DNA of 64,000 nt from an endosymbiont of Acanthamoeba sp. UWC8 (GCF_000730245.1 NZ_CP004403.1:62001-126000); one strand, 5' to 3'. Counted from the stretch's first letter, positions 19,310 through 28,999 are shown. The notes: generated from the letters alone by a model not told the origin. Made by a program: numbers and translations.

Positions 19310-19369
19310 AAAAGCTGATGTTGTAATGATATTATTTTATTAACTAGAATATTGGTAACTGTAATAAGC

Positions 19370-19972
19370 ATGAAGAAAAAAGAAGAAATAACTATTAAGT
19401 TTGAAGATTTAAAGAAAATTTTTGCAGATTCTAAAAATGCTTTTCTGGAAATCCGTGAATTAATTCCCCAACTGAAAAAGACAAATGCTGAGGATTGCTA
19501 TAACTTCTTGACTAATAAATATCAGCTTAAGTTTTGTGATTCACTCGGTAAAGAGGTTAATAACTTTGATAATTTATATAATACTTTTAAAAACAACTTA
19601 TCCGATAAAGAAATTGTAATAGATGCTTTAGGGAAAGAGAGTAAAGAGGATTTAGCCAAACAATGTTTGGATATGTTTAAGAAAGAGGGAATATATGTAT
19701 TAGAAAAATTAAGCAATCTTGATATTGAAAATCTCAGTGAGTATACATTTCAGGCTACTAATGAGCTAAGTGAGTTTGAGGTTTTAGGAAATGAACCTTC
19801 CTTACGGAATCATAATGAAAGTTTACTGCGTAGTACGCGCAGTTTGAATTTTACCACTGAGTTTCAGGCTGAGGAAAATGATATCGAAAACTCATTTCAC
19901 TCGGATTATAAGGAAATAAAATATACTACACCTACTTCTGCAGAATTATTAGAAAGTTTAAGTTTTATTTAA
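19370..19972 (+). CDS. Hypothetical acidic protein, about 200 aa
   Basis: I do not recognise the family. The product starts with a basic MKKKEE and is helical to about residue 130, then acidic and Ser-rich to the end (EVLGNEPSLRNHNESLLRS; SAELLESLSFI). The segment DKEIVIDALGKESKEDLAKQ resembles KKELVIDALYSLDVEELLLQ of the preceding broken gene at a similar place, which suggests an old tandem duplication. The ATG at 19370 is preferred over TTG at 19352, though neither has a strong ribosome site. No signal peptide or membrane segment. Confidence 0.6.
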   Translation: MKKKEEITIKFEDLKKIFADSKNAFLEIRELIPQLKKTNAEDCYNFLTNKYQLKFCDSLGKEVNNFDNLYNTFKNNLSDKEIVIDALGKESKEDLAKQCLDMFKKEGIYVLEKLSNLDIENLSEYTFQATNELSEFEVLGNEPSLRNHNESLLRSTRSLNFTTEFQAEENDIENSFHSDYKEIKYTTPTSAELLESLSFI

Positions 19973-19987
19973 AGACTTTAATATAAG

Positions 19988-20374
19988 TTATAACCGTTCC
20001 CCTATAACGGTTCCCAGGCATGCAAATCCTATGCAAAATACCACGCTGCAAGTAATATATAAAAGCGCTACGAATAACTCGCCGGCTTTTAAGAGGTTTA
20101 TAGTTTCGATTGAAAATGAGGAAAAGGTAGTATAGCCCCCTAAAAAGCCGGTTATCAGCAAAGCTTTTAGTTGATCGGCAGCTTCATTATTTGCGCTAAA
20201 CTTATTTGATATAACTGTAAATAATAGCCCTATTATAAAGGATCCGATTATATTAACACTTAATGTACCAAGCGGATAATATGAACCGAAAAAAGAATTG
20301 ATTTTTAATGTAGTTAAGTATCTTAACATACCTCCCATGCCACAGCCGATAAATACTAATAAATAAAGATTCAT
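19988..20374 (-). CDS. crcB: Fluoride ion channel CrcB/Fluc
   Basis: A small dimeric membrane channel that exports fluoride. The 128-residue protein has four hydrophobic helices and the family signatures GCGMGGMLRYLT, YPLGTLSVNIIGSFIIGLL with the conserved Asn, and GFLGGYTTFSSFS with the Phe/Ser lining. It is convergent with the orphan gene before it. I see no fluoride riboswitch in its leader; a short hairpin (20410-20428) lies there instead. It is divergent from the metal exporter gene. Confidence 0.95.
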   Translation of the reverse strand: MNLYLLVFIGCGMGGMLRYLTTLKINSFFGSYYPLGTLSVNIIGSFIIGLLFTVISNKFSANNEAADQLKALLITGFLGGYTTFSSFSIETINLLKAGELFVALLYITCSVVFCIGFACLGTVIGERL

Positions 20375-20409
20375 GTAGTTTCCTATAATAATTTATTTAT
20401 AATAAAACC

Positions 20410-20428
20410 GGTAGAGAGCTTACCTACC
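20410..20428 (-). promoter_or_regulatory. Short leader hairpin upstream of crcB
   Basis: On the minus strand, GGTAG pairs with CTACC around a 9-base loop and is followed by GGTTTTATTA, about 36 bases before the crcB start. It could be a weak attenuator or simply chance. It lacks the conserved fluoride-riboswitch core. Confidence 0.25.
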
Positions 20429-20548
20429 TAATCAAAATTATGAAGTAATTGAAATTAACATTTTTTTAAACTTTATAGTAAGTAAATATTATATCAATCT
20501 TTTAAAAGAGAAAAATATTAATTAAATTTTATTAGCAAGGAATAAATA

Positions 20549-21454
20549 ATGAGTGATATACACGGCCATACTCACAACAATTACGGTGATAACATAAATT
20601 TAGATAAGAATTATTTATTTAAAGCACTTTTATTAACTCTGAGTTTTATGGTTATTGAAATAATTGTAGCACTTGTTACCGGCTCTCTTACTATTCTTTC
20701 CGATGCCGGACATATGTTTACTGATGCTTTGGCTCTAGGCTTATCATGGTATTCCATAAAGATATCCTCTAAAAAAGCTAATAATACATTTTCATACGGC
20801 TACCACAGAGCACAGATTATAGCGGCGCTACTTAATGGAATTAGCTTATTTATACTATCAATATATATTATTATTAAAGCTATTATAAAAATACAAAATC
20901 CTGTTGAATTGGACGGATCTATACTCATTTGGGTAGGAGGTGCAGGCTTTATAGTTAATTTACTGGGGTTATACTTTATAACTAAAGCTTCTTACAATAA
21001 TATTAATATAAAAAGTGCTCTATATCACGTGTTAAGTGATATGCTCGGATCATTAGCGGCAGTGATTGCCGGATGTATTATTATCTATACGGGATGGATG
21101 TTAATTGACCCGATTCTATCAATCTTAATTTCCCTTCTTTTTATTAGAATAACTTGGAAACTTCTTACGGAATCTCTTTCTATTCTGATGGAAACCGCAC
21201 CTTCCGATATTGATTATCAAAAACTGGAAACTGATATTAAAAATATTAACTCTAAAATAATTGATCTTCACCATATTCATATTTGGTCAATTAATAAGAG
21301 CAAAAGGTTTATTACTCTACACATTAAAGTTAAAGATTTTTCAGAAAATGACTCGATTATAAATTCATTAGAAAAAATATTACATGATAATTTTCATATA
21401 GAGCATTCAACTATTCAAATTGAAAGTGAAAATTGTGAGCGTAAATCATGTTAA
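20549..21454 (+). CDS. Cation diffusion facilitator (zinc/cobalt-type exporter)
   Basis: An inner-membrane antiporter that expels divalent metal, most likely Zn2+. The 301-residue product has a His-containing N-terminus (HGHTHNN), six membrane helices, the metal site SDAGHMFTDALAL in helix 2 and HVLSDMLGSLAAV in helix 5, and a cytoplasmic C-terminal domain with IDLHHIHIWSINKSKRFITL. This is the CzcD/ZitB branch. It has a good ribosome site (AAGGA) and lies alone, divergent from crcB. Confidence 0.93.
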   Translation: MSDIHGHTHNNYGDNINLDKNYLFKALLLTLSFMVIEIIVALVTGSLTILSDAGHMFTDALALGLSWYSIKISSKKANNTFSYGYHRAQIIAALLNGISLFILSIYIIIKAIIKIQNPVELDGSILIWVGGAGFIVNLLGLYFITKASYNNINIKSALYHVLSDMLGSLAAVIAGCIIIYTGWMLIDPILSILISLLFIRITWKLLTESLSILMETAPSDIDYQKLETDIKNINSKIIDLHHIHIWSINKSKRFITLHIKVKDFSENDSIINSLEKILHDNFHIEHSTIQIESENCERKSC

Positions 21455-21555
21455 GTATAATTTTAAGGTGAAAATTATATTGATATTTACTTTGAATTTA
21501 TTAGTATTTTCTTGAATTATCAGTTTCTTTGGTAAATTTGTTTTAAGAGGGTGGC

Positions 21556-21987
21556 ATGATTAATACTCAAAGTGATAAGCAACCGAGAAGTTATGATTTT
21601 TCTGATGATGAAGAATATATGTCCCCTCAAATGCTTGAGTATTTTAAGCAAAAATTACTTAATTGGCATGATGAGCTGCTTAGGAAAACAAGAGAAGAAG
21701 ATAATGCGATACACCAAGGCCTTGGAAGAGAACCGGATCATGTGGATAGCGCGGTAAATGAAGTTGCTTTAGAAAATGAATTAATTCCCGGAATTAATCA
21801 CGATAGAGAATTATTAGCGCAGGTTGAAGTGGCATTAAGCAGGATAGAACAGGGTGACTACGGCTTTTGCAGTGTAACCGGAGAGCCGATCGGTTTTGCG
21901 CGCCTTGATGCTTGGCCGATAGCCACCCGAAGTATTGAGGCTCAGGAAGAAGAGGAAAAAAATAATAAAATACATACTAAGTTATAG
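21556..21987 (+). CDS. dksA: DksA-type RNA polymerase secondary-channel factor, cysteine-poor form
   Basis: DksA binds RNA polymerase and, with ppGpp, adjusts transcription of rRNA and amino-acid genes. The 143-residue product has the coiled-coil hairpin with the tip motif DxxDxA (Asp61, Asp64, Ala66) and the C-terminal globular end GEPIGFARLDAWPIATRSIE. The zinc finger keeps only Cys105; the other three cysteine places are Thr108, Ser126 and Ala129. Single-cysteine DksA forms are known in alphaproteobacteria and remain functional. The gene starts with a GAGGGTGG site and its last six bases overlap the convergent downstream gene. Confidence 0.92.
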   Translation: MINTQSDKQPRSYDFSDDEEYMSPQMLEYFKQKLLNWHDELLRKTREEDNAIHQGLGREPDHVDSAVNEVALENELIPGINHDRELLAQVEVALSRIEQGDYGFCSVTGEPIGFARLDAWPIATRSIEAQEEEEKNNKIHTKL

Positions 21988-22677
21988 TTCATCCTGACCT
22001 TTTGCTTCAGGAGTTAAATAACAATGCTGGTCATCATTAACACAATGTTGATCCTGATTCTCATAAGGGAGGTTATTATCATATGAAAACAAGCTGCTAC
22101 TTTTAATATATTCTAAAGGCTCGAAAGCCTTGAAAAATGCTTTTGCTCCGAAAACGGCTACCCCGGCTTTTCCGAACGGAATAATACCTTTATAAGCAAA
22201 ATATGCCATCATTAACCCTTCACCAACCTCAGCAATATGAAATACGGCAGTTGCTAATTTAAAATTAATTTTTTCTAGAAAACCTTGCTCATGATGGCCG
22301 TGAAGATTCAATACATTACTTTTCAAGCTTGTAGAAATTTTTAAAGCATGTTCACTTATATACTTAATCAACTGATCGGTTTCTTCAATAACGGTATTAT
22401 TTTCTTTAATGAATGTGTTATCGGTAGTTACCTTTCCCAAGATTGAAGCAAGACTGCTGACTAACTGTGCAGATGGATTTTTTACATCTGCAGAACTTAT
22501 TATACCTTGAGCATATGCGCTGACTTCGGAATAGTTTAATAGTTCTACCGCTTCTAATTTAAGTAAATCGTTAATTAAACCGGCGGGCAAGTCGGTTTTG
22601 CTTTTTACTATATTAGTTACCGTGGTATTTAATACTTTAATTAATTTATGAAAATCTTTTGTTAGCGTTTGTTGCAT
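21982..22677 (-). CDS. Hypothetical protein with a hydrophobic C-terminal half, 231 aa
   Basis: No family recognised. The N-terminal 120 residues are helical and charged; residues about 150-200 contain a hydrophobic, glycine-bearing segment (EGLMMAYFAYKGIIPFGKAG and AVFGAKAFFKA) that may span or bind a membrane. The C-terminus is Asp/Gln/His-rich (NQDQHCVNDDQHCYLTPEAK), with two near-identical DQHC units. The start follows a GGGGG-rich site at 22683-22688. It converges with dksA, overlapping by six bases. Its make-up resembles the other orphan proteins of this window. Confidence 0.6.
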   Translation of the reverse strand: MQQTLTKDFHKLIKVLNTTVTNIVKSKTDLPAGLINDLLKLEAVELLNYSEVSAYAQGIISSADVKNPSAQLVSSLASILGKVTTDNTFIKENNTVIEETDQLIKYISEHALKISTSLKSNVLNLHGHHEQGFLEKINFKLATAVFHIAEVGEGLMMAYFAYKGIIPFGKAGVAVFGAKAFFKAFEPLEYIKSSSLFSYDNNLPYENQDQHCVNDDQHCYLTPEAKGQDEL

Positions 22678-22834
22678 AATATACCCCCCTAAATAAAAGT
22701 TTAATAAAATTTAGAAGAATTAATAGCTAATATAAATTAGAAAAATATATATTTTTAAACTTGAGTTATTGTTAATCGTCTAACTCATTCTATAATGAGA
22801 TATATAATATATGACTAAAAACTAGTGTTTAGCT

Positions 22835-23506
22835 ATGCAGATCATTGAAACTTTAAAATATATCGATAAAGATTTACCGACAATTTTTATTATTAGGCAT
22901 GCGGAAAGATTTTACAAAGACTCTCCTGAGCATGACTTTTTTTGTTACTTAACCGAACAAGGCAAGCAGCAATCTCTACTATTGGGTAAGCATATCAAAG
23001 AAAATCTCGGTAATATTACCAAAGTTTCGAGCAGTATTGTTGAAAGATGCATTGAAACAGGAGCTAAAGTAATAGAAGGTAACGGTGGTAATATAAGTGT
23101 AAATAAGGCTGAATATCTTACTAAGTCATTCGTTTATGATCCGCAAAACGCAATGATTGACTTTCCTCAGTATACCGTTAAGGAGTTAGTAAAAATGCAT
23201 TTAGCCGAGAATATGATCAGTTGTATGCGAAAGCGTGATGAAGGGATTAAAATGTTGCTTTCACCTATAATTCAGGATTTACTGATTTTAAAGAACAGAT
23301 CCATATATGTAACTCATGATTACTTACTAGGCATGTTATATGCTATGTTAGTCGATTTGCCTATTGATAAAGTTGAGGAGGAATGGTTTAGCTATCTGGA
23401 CGGCGTGTGTTTGCAAAAAACCAATGAAAGTAAGCTTATACTTTATCGAAAAGAAAGTGTTATAGATATTACTGAAAACCTATCCAAGTTTGAAATTAAA
23501 TTTTAG
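22835..23506 (+). CDS. Histidine phosphatase superfamily protein
   Basis: The 223-residue product has the family's RHAER motif (Arg21, His22, Glu24) with the phospho-accepting histidine, a LTEQGKQQSLLLGKHI segment typical of phosphoglycerate-mutase-like phosphatases, SSSIVERCIETG in place of the usual SPxxRAxxTA, and a second histidine at VTHDYLLGM (His161). Substrate is not clear; members act on sugar phosphates, proteins or nucleotides. No signal peptide. It is followed by a hairpin shared with typA. Confidence 0.85.
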   Translation: MQIIETLKYIDKDLPTIFIIRHAERFYKDSPEHDFFCYLTEQGKQQSLLLGKHIKENLGNITKVSSSIVERCIETGAKVIEGNGGNISVNKAEYLTKSFVYDPQNAMIDFPQYTVKELVKMHLAENMISCMRKRDEGIKMLLSPIIQDLLILKNRSIYVTHDYLLGMLYAMLVDLPIDKVEEEWFSYLDGVCLQKTNESKLILYRKESVIDITENLSKFEIKF

Positions 23507-23510
23507 GGCT

Positions 23511-23546
23511 ATAAAAAAACTCCCGCTTTTTTAAGAGAGGGAGTTT
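23511..23546 (-). terminator. Terminator between the histidine phosphatase gene and typA
   Basis: AAACTCCC (23517-23524) pairs with GGGAGTTT (23539-23546). Read on the minus strand, the 3' arm runs into a T7 stretch, so it is a good terminator for typA, which ends at 23586. It may also serve the plus-strand phosphatase gene. Confidence 0.75.
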
Positions 23547-23585
23547 AAATAATATTATGCATTAAAAGTAGGTAGCCTATAGATA

Positions 23586-25406
23586 TTAGACATCTTCTTT
23601 TCTGCTTGATTTTTTCCTATCATGTGGATTAAGGTGTTTTTTTCTGATTCTAATATTTTTCGGAGTTACTTCAACCAATTCATCTCTATCAATATAAGAA
23701 ATGACTTCCTCAAGCGTAATTTCTCTAGGAGGTGTAAGTACAATATTCTCATCAGTACCGGATGCTCTCATGTTAGTTAATTTCTTGCCTCTTACGGCAT
23801 TAACTTCAAGGTCGTTATCCCTATTGTGTTCACCGATAATCATGCCCTCATATACTTTGGTTTTAGGCGGGATGAACATTGTGCCTCTATCCTCAAGATT
23901 CCAAATCGCATATGCGGTTGTTTCACCGTCGCAATTAGAGATAAGTACACCGTTTCTTCTGCCTTCGATTTCTCCGCGATATTCCTGATATGAATGGAAT
24001 AGTCTACTGAGTACTCCGGTTCCTCTGGTATCGTTTCTAAACTCACCTTGATAACCGATTAAGCTTCTTGACGGAACATGGAAGATAATTCTGATTTTAT
24101 TTCCACCCGATGGGCGCATATCTTTAAGCTCACCTTTTCTTTGCGATAATTTCTCAACTACCACACCGCTATAGTTTTCATCTACGTCAACTACTACTTC
24201 TTCAATCGGTTCTAAAAGTCCGTTGTTTTCATCACGCTTAAATAATACTCTCGGACGTGATACGGATAGCTCGAAACCCTCTCTTCTCATGGTCTCGATT
24301 AACACACCGAGTTGTAATTCCCCTCTTCCTCCAACTTCAAAGCTTTCACCTTGTTCATTAATGCTTAGAGTGATTGCCACATTAGTTTCCGCTTCGCGTT
24401 TAAGTCTGTCTAGTATCATCCTAGAGGTGACTTTAGTTCCTTCTTGTCCTGCAAAGGGAGAATCATTTACCCCTATAGTAATCGCCATAGTCGGCGGGTC
24501 AATAGGAGTCGATTTTAAAGGTACTGAAACCGAAGCATCGCAGATAGTATCTGAAACGGTAGCTTTTTCAACGCCCGCAATCGCAATGATATCACCGGCT
24601 TCAATCTCGGTTAAAGGTATACGCTCAATCCCTTTGAAACCGAATAATTTGGTCAGCTTAGTGGATTCGATAAGCTCGCCGTTCAAATTCATTGACTTAA
24701 CGTTTAAATTTACTTTAGCGGTACCTGCATAAACTTTACCGATTAATATCCTACCCACATACGGATCATAATTAAGAATGGTAGCAAGCATTGAAAATGG
24801 TGCATTTCTATCGACGTCAGGTTTAGGAATATGTTTGATAATTAATTGAAATAGGGGTGTTAAATCCGTTCTTTCATCTTTTAAGTCGGTAACTGCCCAG
24901 CCGTCTCTTCCGACTGCGTATAGTACAGGGAAATCTAATTGCTCTTCCGTTGCATCAAGCGCAGCAAATAAGTCAAAAATTTCATTTAATACTTCGTCTA
25001 TTCTGCTGTCGGGTCTATCAACTTTATTGATAACTACAATAGGTCTTAAGCCTAATTTTAAAGCTTTACTAAGCACGAATTTAGTCTGAGGCATAGGCCC
25101 TTCGGAAGCATCAACCAGGAGAACTACTCCATCTACCATAGATAGTACGCGCTCAACTTCTCCTCCGAAGTCTGCGTGTCCCGGGGTATCAACTATATTT
25201 AATTTATAATCTTCATAATGTATAGATGTGCATTTAGCGAGAATGGTTATTCCGCGCTCTTTTTCCAATTCGTTAGAGTCCATTACTCTTTCGTCAACTT
25301 GCTGATTATCGCGGAAAGTACCGCTTTGCTTAAGCATGTTATCTATAAGTGTAGTTTTGCCGTGATCTACGTGAGCAATAATTGCTAAATTTCTAATATT
25401 ATTCAT
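23586..25406 (-). CDS. typA: Ribosome-associated GTPase TypA/BipA
   Basis: A translational GTPase that aids ribosome assembly and stress responses. The 606-residue product is full length: the G domain has [15 protein letters not shown] (G1), RGITI (G2), [12 protein letters not shown] (G3) and NKVDRPD (G4). The EF-G-like domains III and V follow, and the family-specific C-terminal domain includes [17 protein letters not shown] and [13 protein letters not shown]. All are intact. It begins with ATG at 25406, divergent from cytochrome b561. Confidence 0.98.
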   Translation of the reverse strand: MNNIRNLAIIAHVDHGKTTLIDNMLKQSGTFRDNQQVDERVMDSNELEKERGITILAKCTSIHYEDYKLNIVDTPGHADFGGEVERVLSMVDGVVLLVDASEGPMPQTKFVLSKALKLGLRPIVVINKVDRPDSRIDEVLNEIFDLFAALDATEEQLDFPVLYAVGRDGWAVTDLKDERTDLTPLFQLIIKHIPKPDVDRNAPFSMLATILNYDPYVGRILIGKVYAGTAKVNLNVKSMNLNGELIESTKLTKLFGFKGIERIPLTEIEAGDIIAIAGVEKATVSDTICDASVSVPLKSTPIDPPTMAITIGVNDSPFAGQEGTKVTSRMILDRLKREAETNVAITLSINEQGESFEVGGRGELQLGVLIETMRREGFELSVSRPRVLFKRDENNGLLEPIEEVVVDVDENYSGVVVEKLSQRKGELKDMRPSGGNKIRIIFHVPSRSLIGYQGEFRNDTRGTGVLSRLFHSYQEYRGEIEGRRNGVLISNCDGETTAYAIWNLEDRGTMFIPPKTKVYEGMIIGEHNRDNDLEVNAVRGKKLTNMRASGTDENIVLTPPREITLEEVISYIDRDELVEVTPKNIRIRKKHLNPHDRKKSSRKEDV

Positions 25407-25487
25407 TTACTGATTCGTTAATTATTTATAAGCTCTAGGAGTATAATTAATTTAACAGTAATTATCAAACTATATTGAGAGAATAAT

Positions 25488-26018
25488 ATGCAGGAAGTGA
25501 AAAAATATCCTTTAAGCATGCGTTTAATGCATTGGGGATTAGGTATGATAATACTTGTAATGCTCTTTGTTGGGCTGTATATGGTCAGTTTACCGGTCGA
25601 TAATCCGTTTAAATGGGAGCTGTATAATTTACATAAATCATTCGGGGTAGTTGTTTTTGTGCTGGCAATTATACGTTTAGGTATAAGAGCTGCTTCTCAA
25701 ATACCACCTCTTCCGAAAGAGATATCAACTTTAGAATCCAAGTTATCTATTTTATTTGCAGTCTTGCTTTACTTAAGCATGTTTATTATGCCTCTAAGCG
25801 GATATATTTCTTCAACAGCGGGAGGATTCGGAGTGAAATTCTTTTCGCTTGATATGCCGAATTTCTTCTCCGAAAAGAATTTTGATTTATCCAGAATTGC
25901 TATTACCGTTCATATATATGTGGCATATTTTATGATTGCCGTGCTTTGCTTACACCTTAGCGCACCTTTAAAGCATTTATTTGTAGATAAAATAAATATA
26001 TTTAAAAGAATGCTTTAA
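25488..26018 (+). CDS. Cytochrome b561-type diheme membrane protein
   Basis: A four-helix inner-membrane b-type cytochrome that can move electrons from quinol, for example to superoxide. The 176-residue product carries His ligands in MRLMHWGLGM, YNLHKSFGVVV, and VHIYVAYFMIAVLCLHLSAP, the pattern of this family. GAGAGAA precedes the ATG. It is divergent from typA and not clearly linked to pccA, which starts 118 bases downstream. Confidence 0.9.
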   Translation: MQEVKKYPLSMRLMHWGLGMIILVMLFVGLYMVSLPVDNPFKWELYNLHKSFGVVVFVLAIIRLGIRAASQIPPLPKEISTLESKLSILFAVLLYLSMFIMPLSGYISSTAGGFGVKFFSLDMPNFFSEKNFDLSRIAITVHIYVAYFMIAVLCLHLSAPLKHLFVDKINIFKRML

Positions 26019-26136
26019 AAGGTAGTTAACGGGTTGCTAATATAAGATTTATGCTTAAACTCTCATGCAACCTTACTTCTTGTAAAGAAAGTTAAACTAA
26101 TATATAAAGATTGCAAAATAAACTTAATACCTTTTT

Positions 26137-28128
26137 ATGTTTAAGCGAATTTTAATTGCAAACCGCGGTGAAATTGCCTGTAGAATTATCAAAACTGCAA
26201 AAAAAATGGGGATTCAAACTGTTGCCGTATATTCTGAAGCCGATACCAATTCTCTACATGTTAAGCTTGCCGATAAAGCTATATATATCGGGCATTCTCC
26301 CTCTACACAAAGTTATTTAAACCAAAAAAGTATTATTAATGCGGTGAAAATATCAGGCGCCGATGCGGTGCATCCCGGGTATGGCTTCTTATCCGAAAAT
26401 ACTGACTTTGCAGCCCGTTTGGAAAAATTAGGGATTACGTTTATCGGTCCTTCTTCTTATGCGATCAAAATGATGGGCGATAAGATTGAAGCAAAGAAAA
26501 TTGCTAAAAAAGCAGGTGTGAATATCGTTCCCGGTTATATGGGTGCTATAAAAAATGATAAGGATGCAGTTAGAATTGCAAGTAAAATCGGTTATCCGAT
26601 AATGCTTAAAGCCGCAGCGGGAGGCGGTGGGAAAGGCATGAGAGTAGTAAGAAGTTCCGAAGAAATGAAACAAGCTTTCAGCTCAACTACCAATGAAGCT
26701 AAGAATAATTTTTCCGATGAAAGGACATTTATAGAAAAATTTATTGAAAATCCTCGGCATATTGAAATTCAATTACTTGGTGATAAACACGGAAATTATG
26801 TTTGTGTAGGTGAGCGTGAATGTTCTATACAAAGGCACCATCAAAAAGTGATTGAAGAAGCTCCAAGCCCGTTTATTGATGAAAGAACCCGTAAGAAAAT
26901 GTATGCGCAGGCAGTTGCACTTGCTAAAGAAGTTAAGTATTTTTCCGCCGGAACCATAGAGTATATTGTAGACCCGAAAAAGAATTTTTATTTTTTGGAA
27001 ATGAATACCAGGCTCCAAGTGGAGCATCCCGTAACCGAACTGGTTAGCGGAGTAGACTTGGTTGAGCAGATGATTAGAGTTGCAGCAGGTGAAAGATTGC
27101 AGCTAAAACAAAAAGATATAAAACTAAACGGTTGGGCATTTGAATCCAGAATTTATGCCGAAGACCCGAGCTCAGGCTTCTTACCTTCTACGGGAAGAGT
27201 ATATACTTATAAAGAACCTCAAGCAACTGAAGGGGTGAGGGTGGATACGGGGATTTATGAAGGCGGAGAAGTAAGCATGTTTTACGATGCTATGATCTCT
27301 AAACTTTGTTCATACGGCACCGATAGAAATGAAGCAATTACTAAAATGAAGAATGCTTTAAGCCAATATGTAATTCGTGGCATTTCTCATAATATCAGTT
27401 TCCTGCAAGCTATATATAACTCTGAACGATTCGTTAAAGGAGACCTTTCAACTAACTTTATTGAAGAGGAGTTTAAAGGCGGCTTTACGGGTGCTGTTTT
27501 AAATGATGAGCAAAGTGCGGTTATCTTGTGTGCAACTGTATTTATCTTCTTAACTGATGCCAAACGTGCAGCAAGTGTTTCAGGTCAACTGCGGGGAAGG
27601 TGTAGAGCGATCGGTACGCGCTGGGTAATAAACTTAGACGGCAAAAACTATCCGGTAACCGTAAGACCGATTGAGGACGGCTATAAAATTACCTTTGAAA
27701 ACAGAAGATTTTATATAACCAGCAAATGGGTTCTAGGAAGTAAATTGTTCCCATGTAAAGTGAATGGTCAGCAGTATAACTTGCAAGTAGAGTATGTAAT
27801 GGGCGGCTTTGATCTTAGGTTTATGGGCTCCACGGTAAGGGCTGCCGTGTTTACTCCAAGGGCTGCCGAACTTACTAAATTCGTCAAAATATCCAACGGT
27901 AAAGATATTCAGCCTGATCTGATTGCTAATATTGCCGGCCTTATTGTGGATATTAAAGTTAAAGAAGGTGATAAAGTTGTGAAAGGCCAGCCATTGGTAG
28001 TAATAGAAGCAATGAAGATGGAAAACGTCTTTTTCAGCCAAGTTGATGGTAGGGTGAGTAAAATACATGTTAATTCTAAGGCAGTTATTGCAAATGGTGA
28101 TACCATAATCTCGATTGAAGCGGATTAA
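26137..28128 (+). CDS. pccA: Propionyl-CoA carboxylase alpha subunit (biotin carboxylase plus biotin carrier)
   Basis: Biotin carboxylase activity makes carboxybiotin with ATP and bicarbonate; the beta subunit then carboxylates propionyl-CoA. The 663-residue product holds the carboxylase core (ILIANRGEIACRI start, ATP loop AAAGGGGKGMRVV, EMNTRLQVEHPVTE), a BT linker domain (about residues 450-580), and a biotinyl domain at the C-terminus with EAMKME. The fused biotin carrier separates it from AccC. The beta subunit gene pccB is not in this window. The start has no clear ribosome site, but MFKRILIANRGE is the family's N-terminus. Confidence 0.95.
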   Translation: MFKRILIANRGEIACRIIKTAKKMGIQTVAVYSEADTNSLHVKLADKAIYIGHSPSTQSYLNQKSIINAVKISGADAVHPGYGFLSENTDFAARLEKLGITFIGPSSYAIKMMGDKIEAKKIAKKAGVNIVPGYMGAIKNDKDAVRIASKIGYPIMLKAAAGGGGKGMRVVRSSEEMKQAFSSTTNEAKNNFSDERTFIEKFIENPRHIEIQLLGDKHGNYVCVGERECSIQRHHQKVIEEAPSPFIDERTRKKMYAQAVALAKEVKYFSAGTIEYIVDPKKNFYFLEMNTRLQVEHPVTELVSGVDLVEQMIRVAAGERLQLKQKDIKLNGWAFESRIYAEDPSSGFLPSTGRVYTYKEPQATEGVRVDTGIYEGGEVSMFYDAMISKLCSYGTDRNEAITKMKNALSQYVIRGISHNISFLQAIYNSERFVKGDLSTNFIEEEFKGGFTGAVLNDEQSAVILCATVFIFLTDAKRAASVSGQLRGRCRAIGTRWVINLDGKNYPVTVRPIEDGYKITFENRRFYITSKWVLGSKLFPCKVNGQQYNLQVEYVMGGFDLRFMGSTVRAAVFTPRAAELTKFVKISNGKDIQPDLIANIAGLIVDIKVKEGDKVVKGQPLVVIEAMKMENVFFSQVDGRVSKIHVNSKAVIANGDTIISIEAD

Positions 28129-28157
28129 GGACGTATGTGAGACCATTTAAGTTTAAT

Positions 28158-28214
28158 TTTAGCATAAAAAATTTAAAAGTAATGCTGCGATAGGGCTATT
28201 TATATTATGCTAAA
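28158..28214. repeat. 10-bp inverted repeat downstream of pccA
   Basis: TTTAGCATAA (28158-28167) is an exact inverted copy of TTATGCTAAA (28205-28214), separated by 37 bases. It lies between convergent genes and has no T run, so it may be a weak RNA structure. Confidence 0.3.
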
Positions 28215-28325
28215 GATATTGGAAAGTACAGTTAGTTCAAAAATTTTGGATTAATAGCGAATCGAATAAATCAAAATCGCCCGATGAGATTAGTATAATT
28301 TAATATGTTCCCCCGAAGTGATAAC

Positions 28326-28829
28326 TTACTTAGCAACTTCATTCCAAATTAAGTCAAATTGGTTCTTATGTGCTAAAGCCAGATCCGTGTTTTCAATCAA
28401 TACTACTTTTAAACTTTGCCACATTAGATAGGCAATCTTATTATGATAAATATAGGTTGAAATGCCGCTAAAGTATTTATTAGGTATAAACCTATTCTCA
28501 ACAAAGGCTTTTCTTTCTTCAACCAAGTATTCATTTTTTTCGCCCACAACTAAGCACCTAAAAACTACATTATTTAATTCAGATAGCAGGTTGTAAAATT
28601 TAATCATATATTCATCACCAAAATATTGAAAATATATTCTTCTATCATGCCCGGATAGCCTTACTATTCCTGAATTTTTATTCATAACTTCAAATACATT
28701 TTCCATTACTTTTATAAAAGCAGGTATTCCCTCAAGTACCGTAATATTGTGTGATGAGTGGGTAGGTACTATTTGTTTAACATATTCAGGTTTATTTTCC
28801 GACATGCTATTACTTTTGCTATTGTACAT
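28326..28829 (-). CDS. Stand-alone TrmB-like/PLD-like sensor domain, 167 aa (tentative)
   Basis: No exact family is certain. The layout resembles the effector-binding domain found after the DNA-binding part in TrmB-type regulators: TVLEGIPAFIKVMENVFEVM at the start, a middle FRCLVVGEKNE, then NRFIPNKYFSGISTYIYHNK and IAYLMWQSLKVVLIENTDLA, ending FDLIWNEVAK. No helix-turn-helix is present and the whole protein is one domain. It could sense a ligand or be a PLD-fold remnant. Alternative starts at the second Met (SMSENKPEY) exist. It is flanked by gaps of about 200 and 170 bases. Confidence 0.5.
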   Translation of the reverse strand: MYNSKSNSMSENKPEYVKQIVPTHSSHNITVLEGIPAFIKVMENVFEVMNKNSGIVRLSGHDRRIYFQYFGDEYMIKFYNLLSELNNVVFRCLVVGEKNEYLVEERKAFVENRFIPNKYFSGISTYIYHNKIAYLMWQSLKVVLIENTDLALAHKNQFDLIWNEVAK

Positions 28830-28999
28830 TTTTTGTATTTAATCATGTTTAATTTATACTATTAATATTAGTTACTATAGTAATAAAGCAATATAAATAT
28901 TAATTATTTTGTAAAAAAATAACAAACTTTCATTAAAATTATGTTAAGAAATTTAGCAACCTTATGTTATAATTAGTATATAACATAAGATCCGTAAAA

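Noticed and set aside
20375-20548. Fluoride riboswitch upstream of crcB
   Set aside because: The conserved GGNGAUGG and CUGAUG parts are absent on the minus strand leader.
24223-24732. 169-codon open frame on the plus strand
   Set aside because: It lies wholly antisense to typA, has Ser/Pro/Leu-rich low-information sequence and no ribosome site; it is a shadow of typA codon use.
27733-28146. 137-codon open frame on the minus strand
   Set aside because: Antisense to the end of pccA, no homology or ribosome site.
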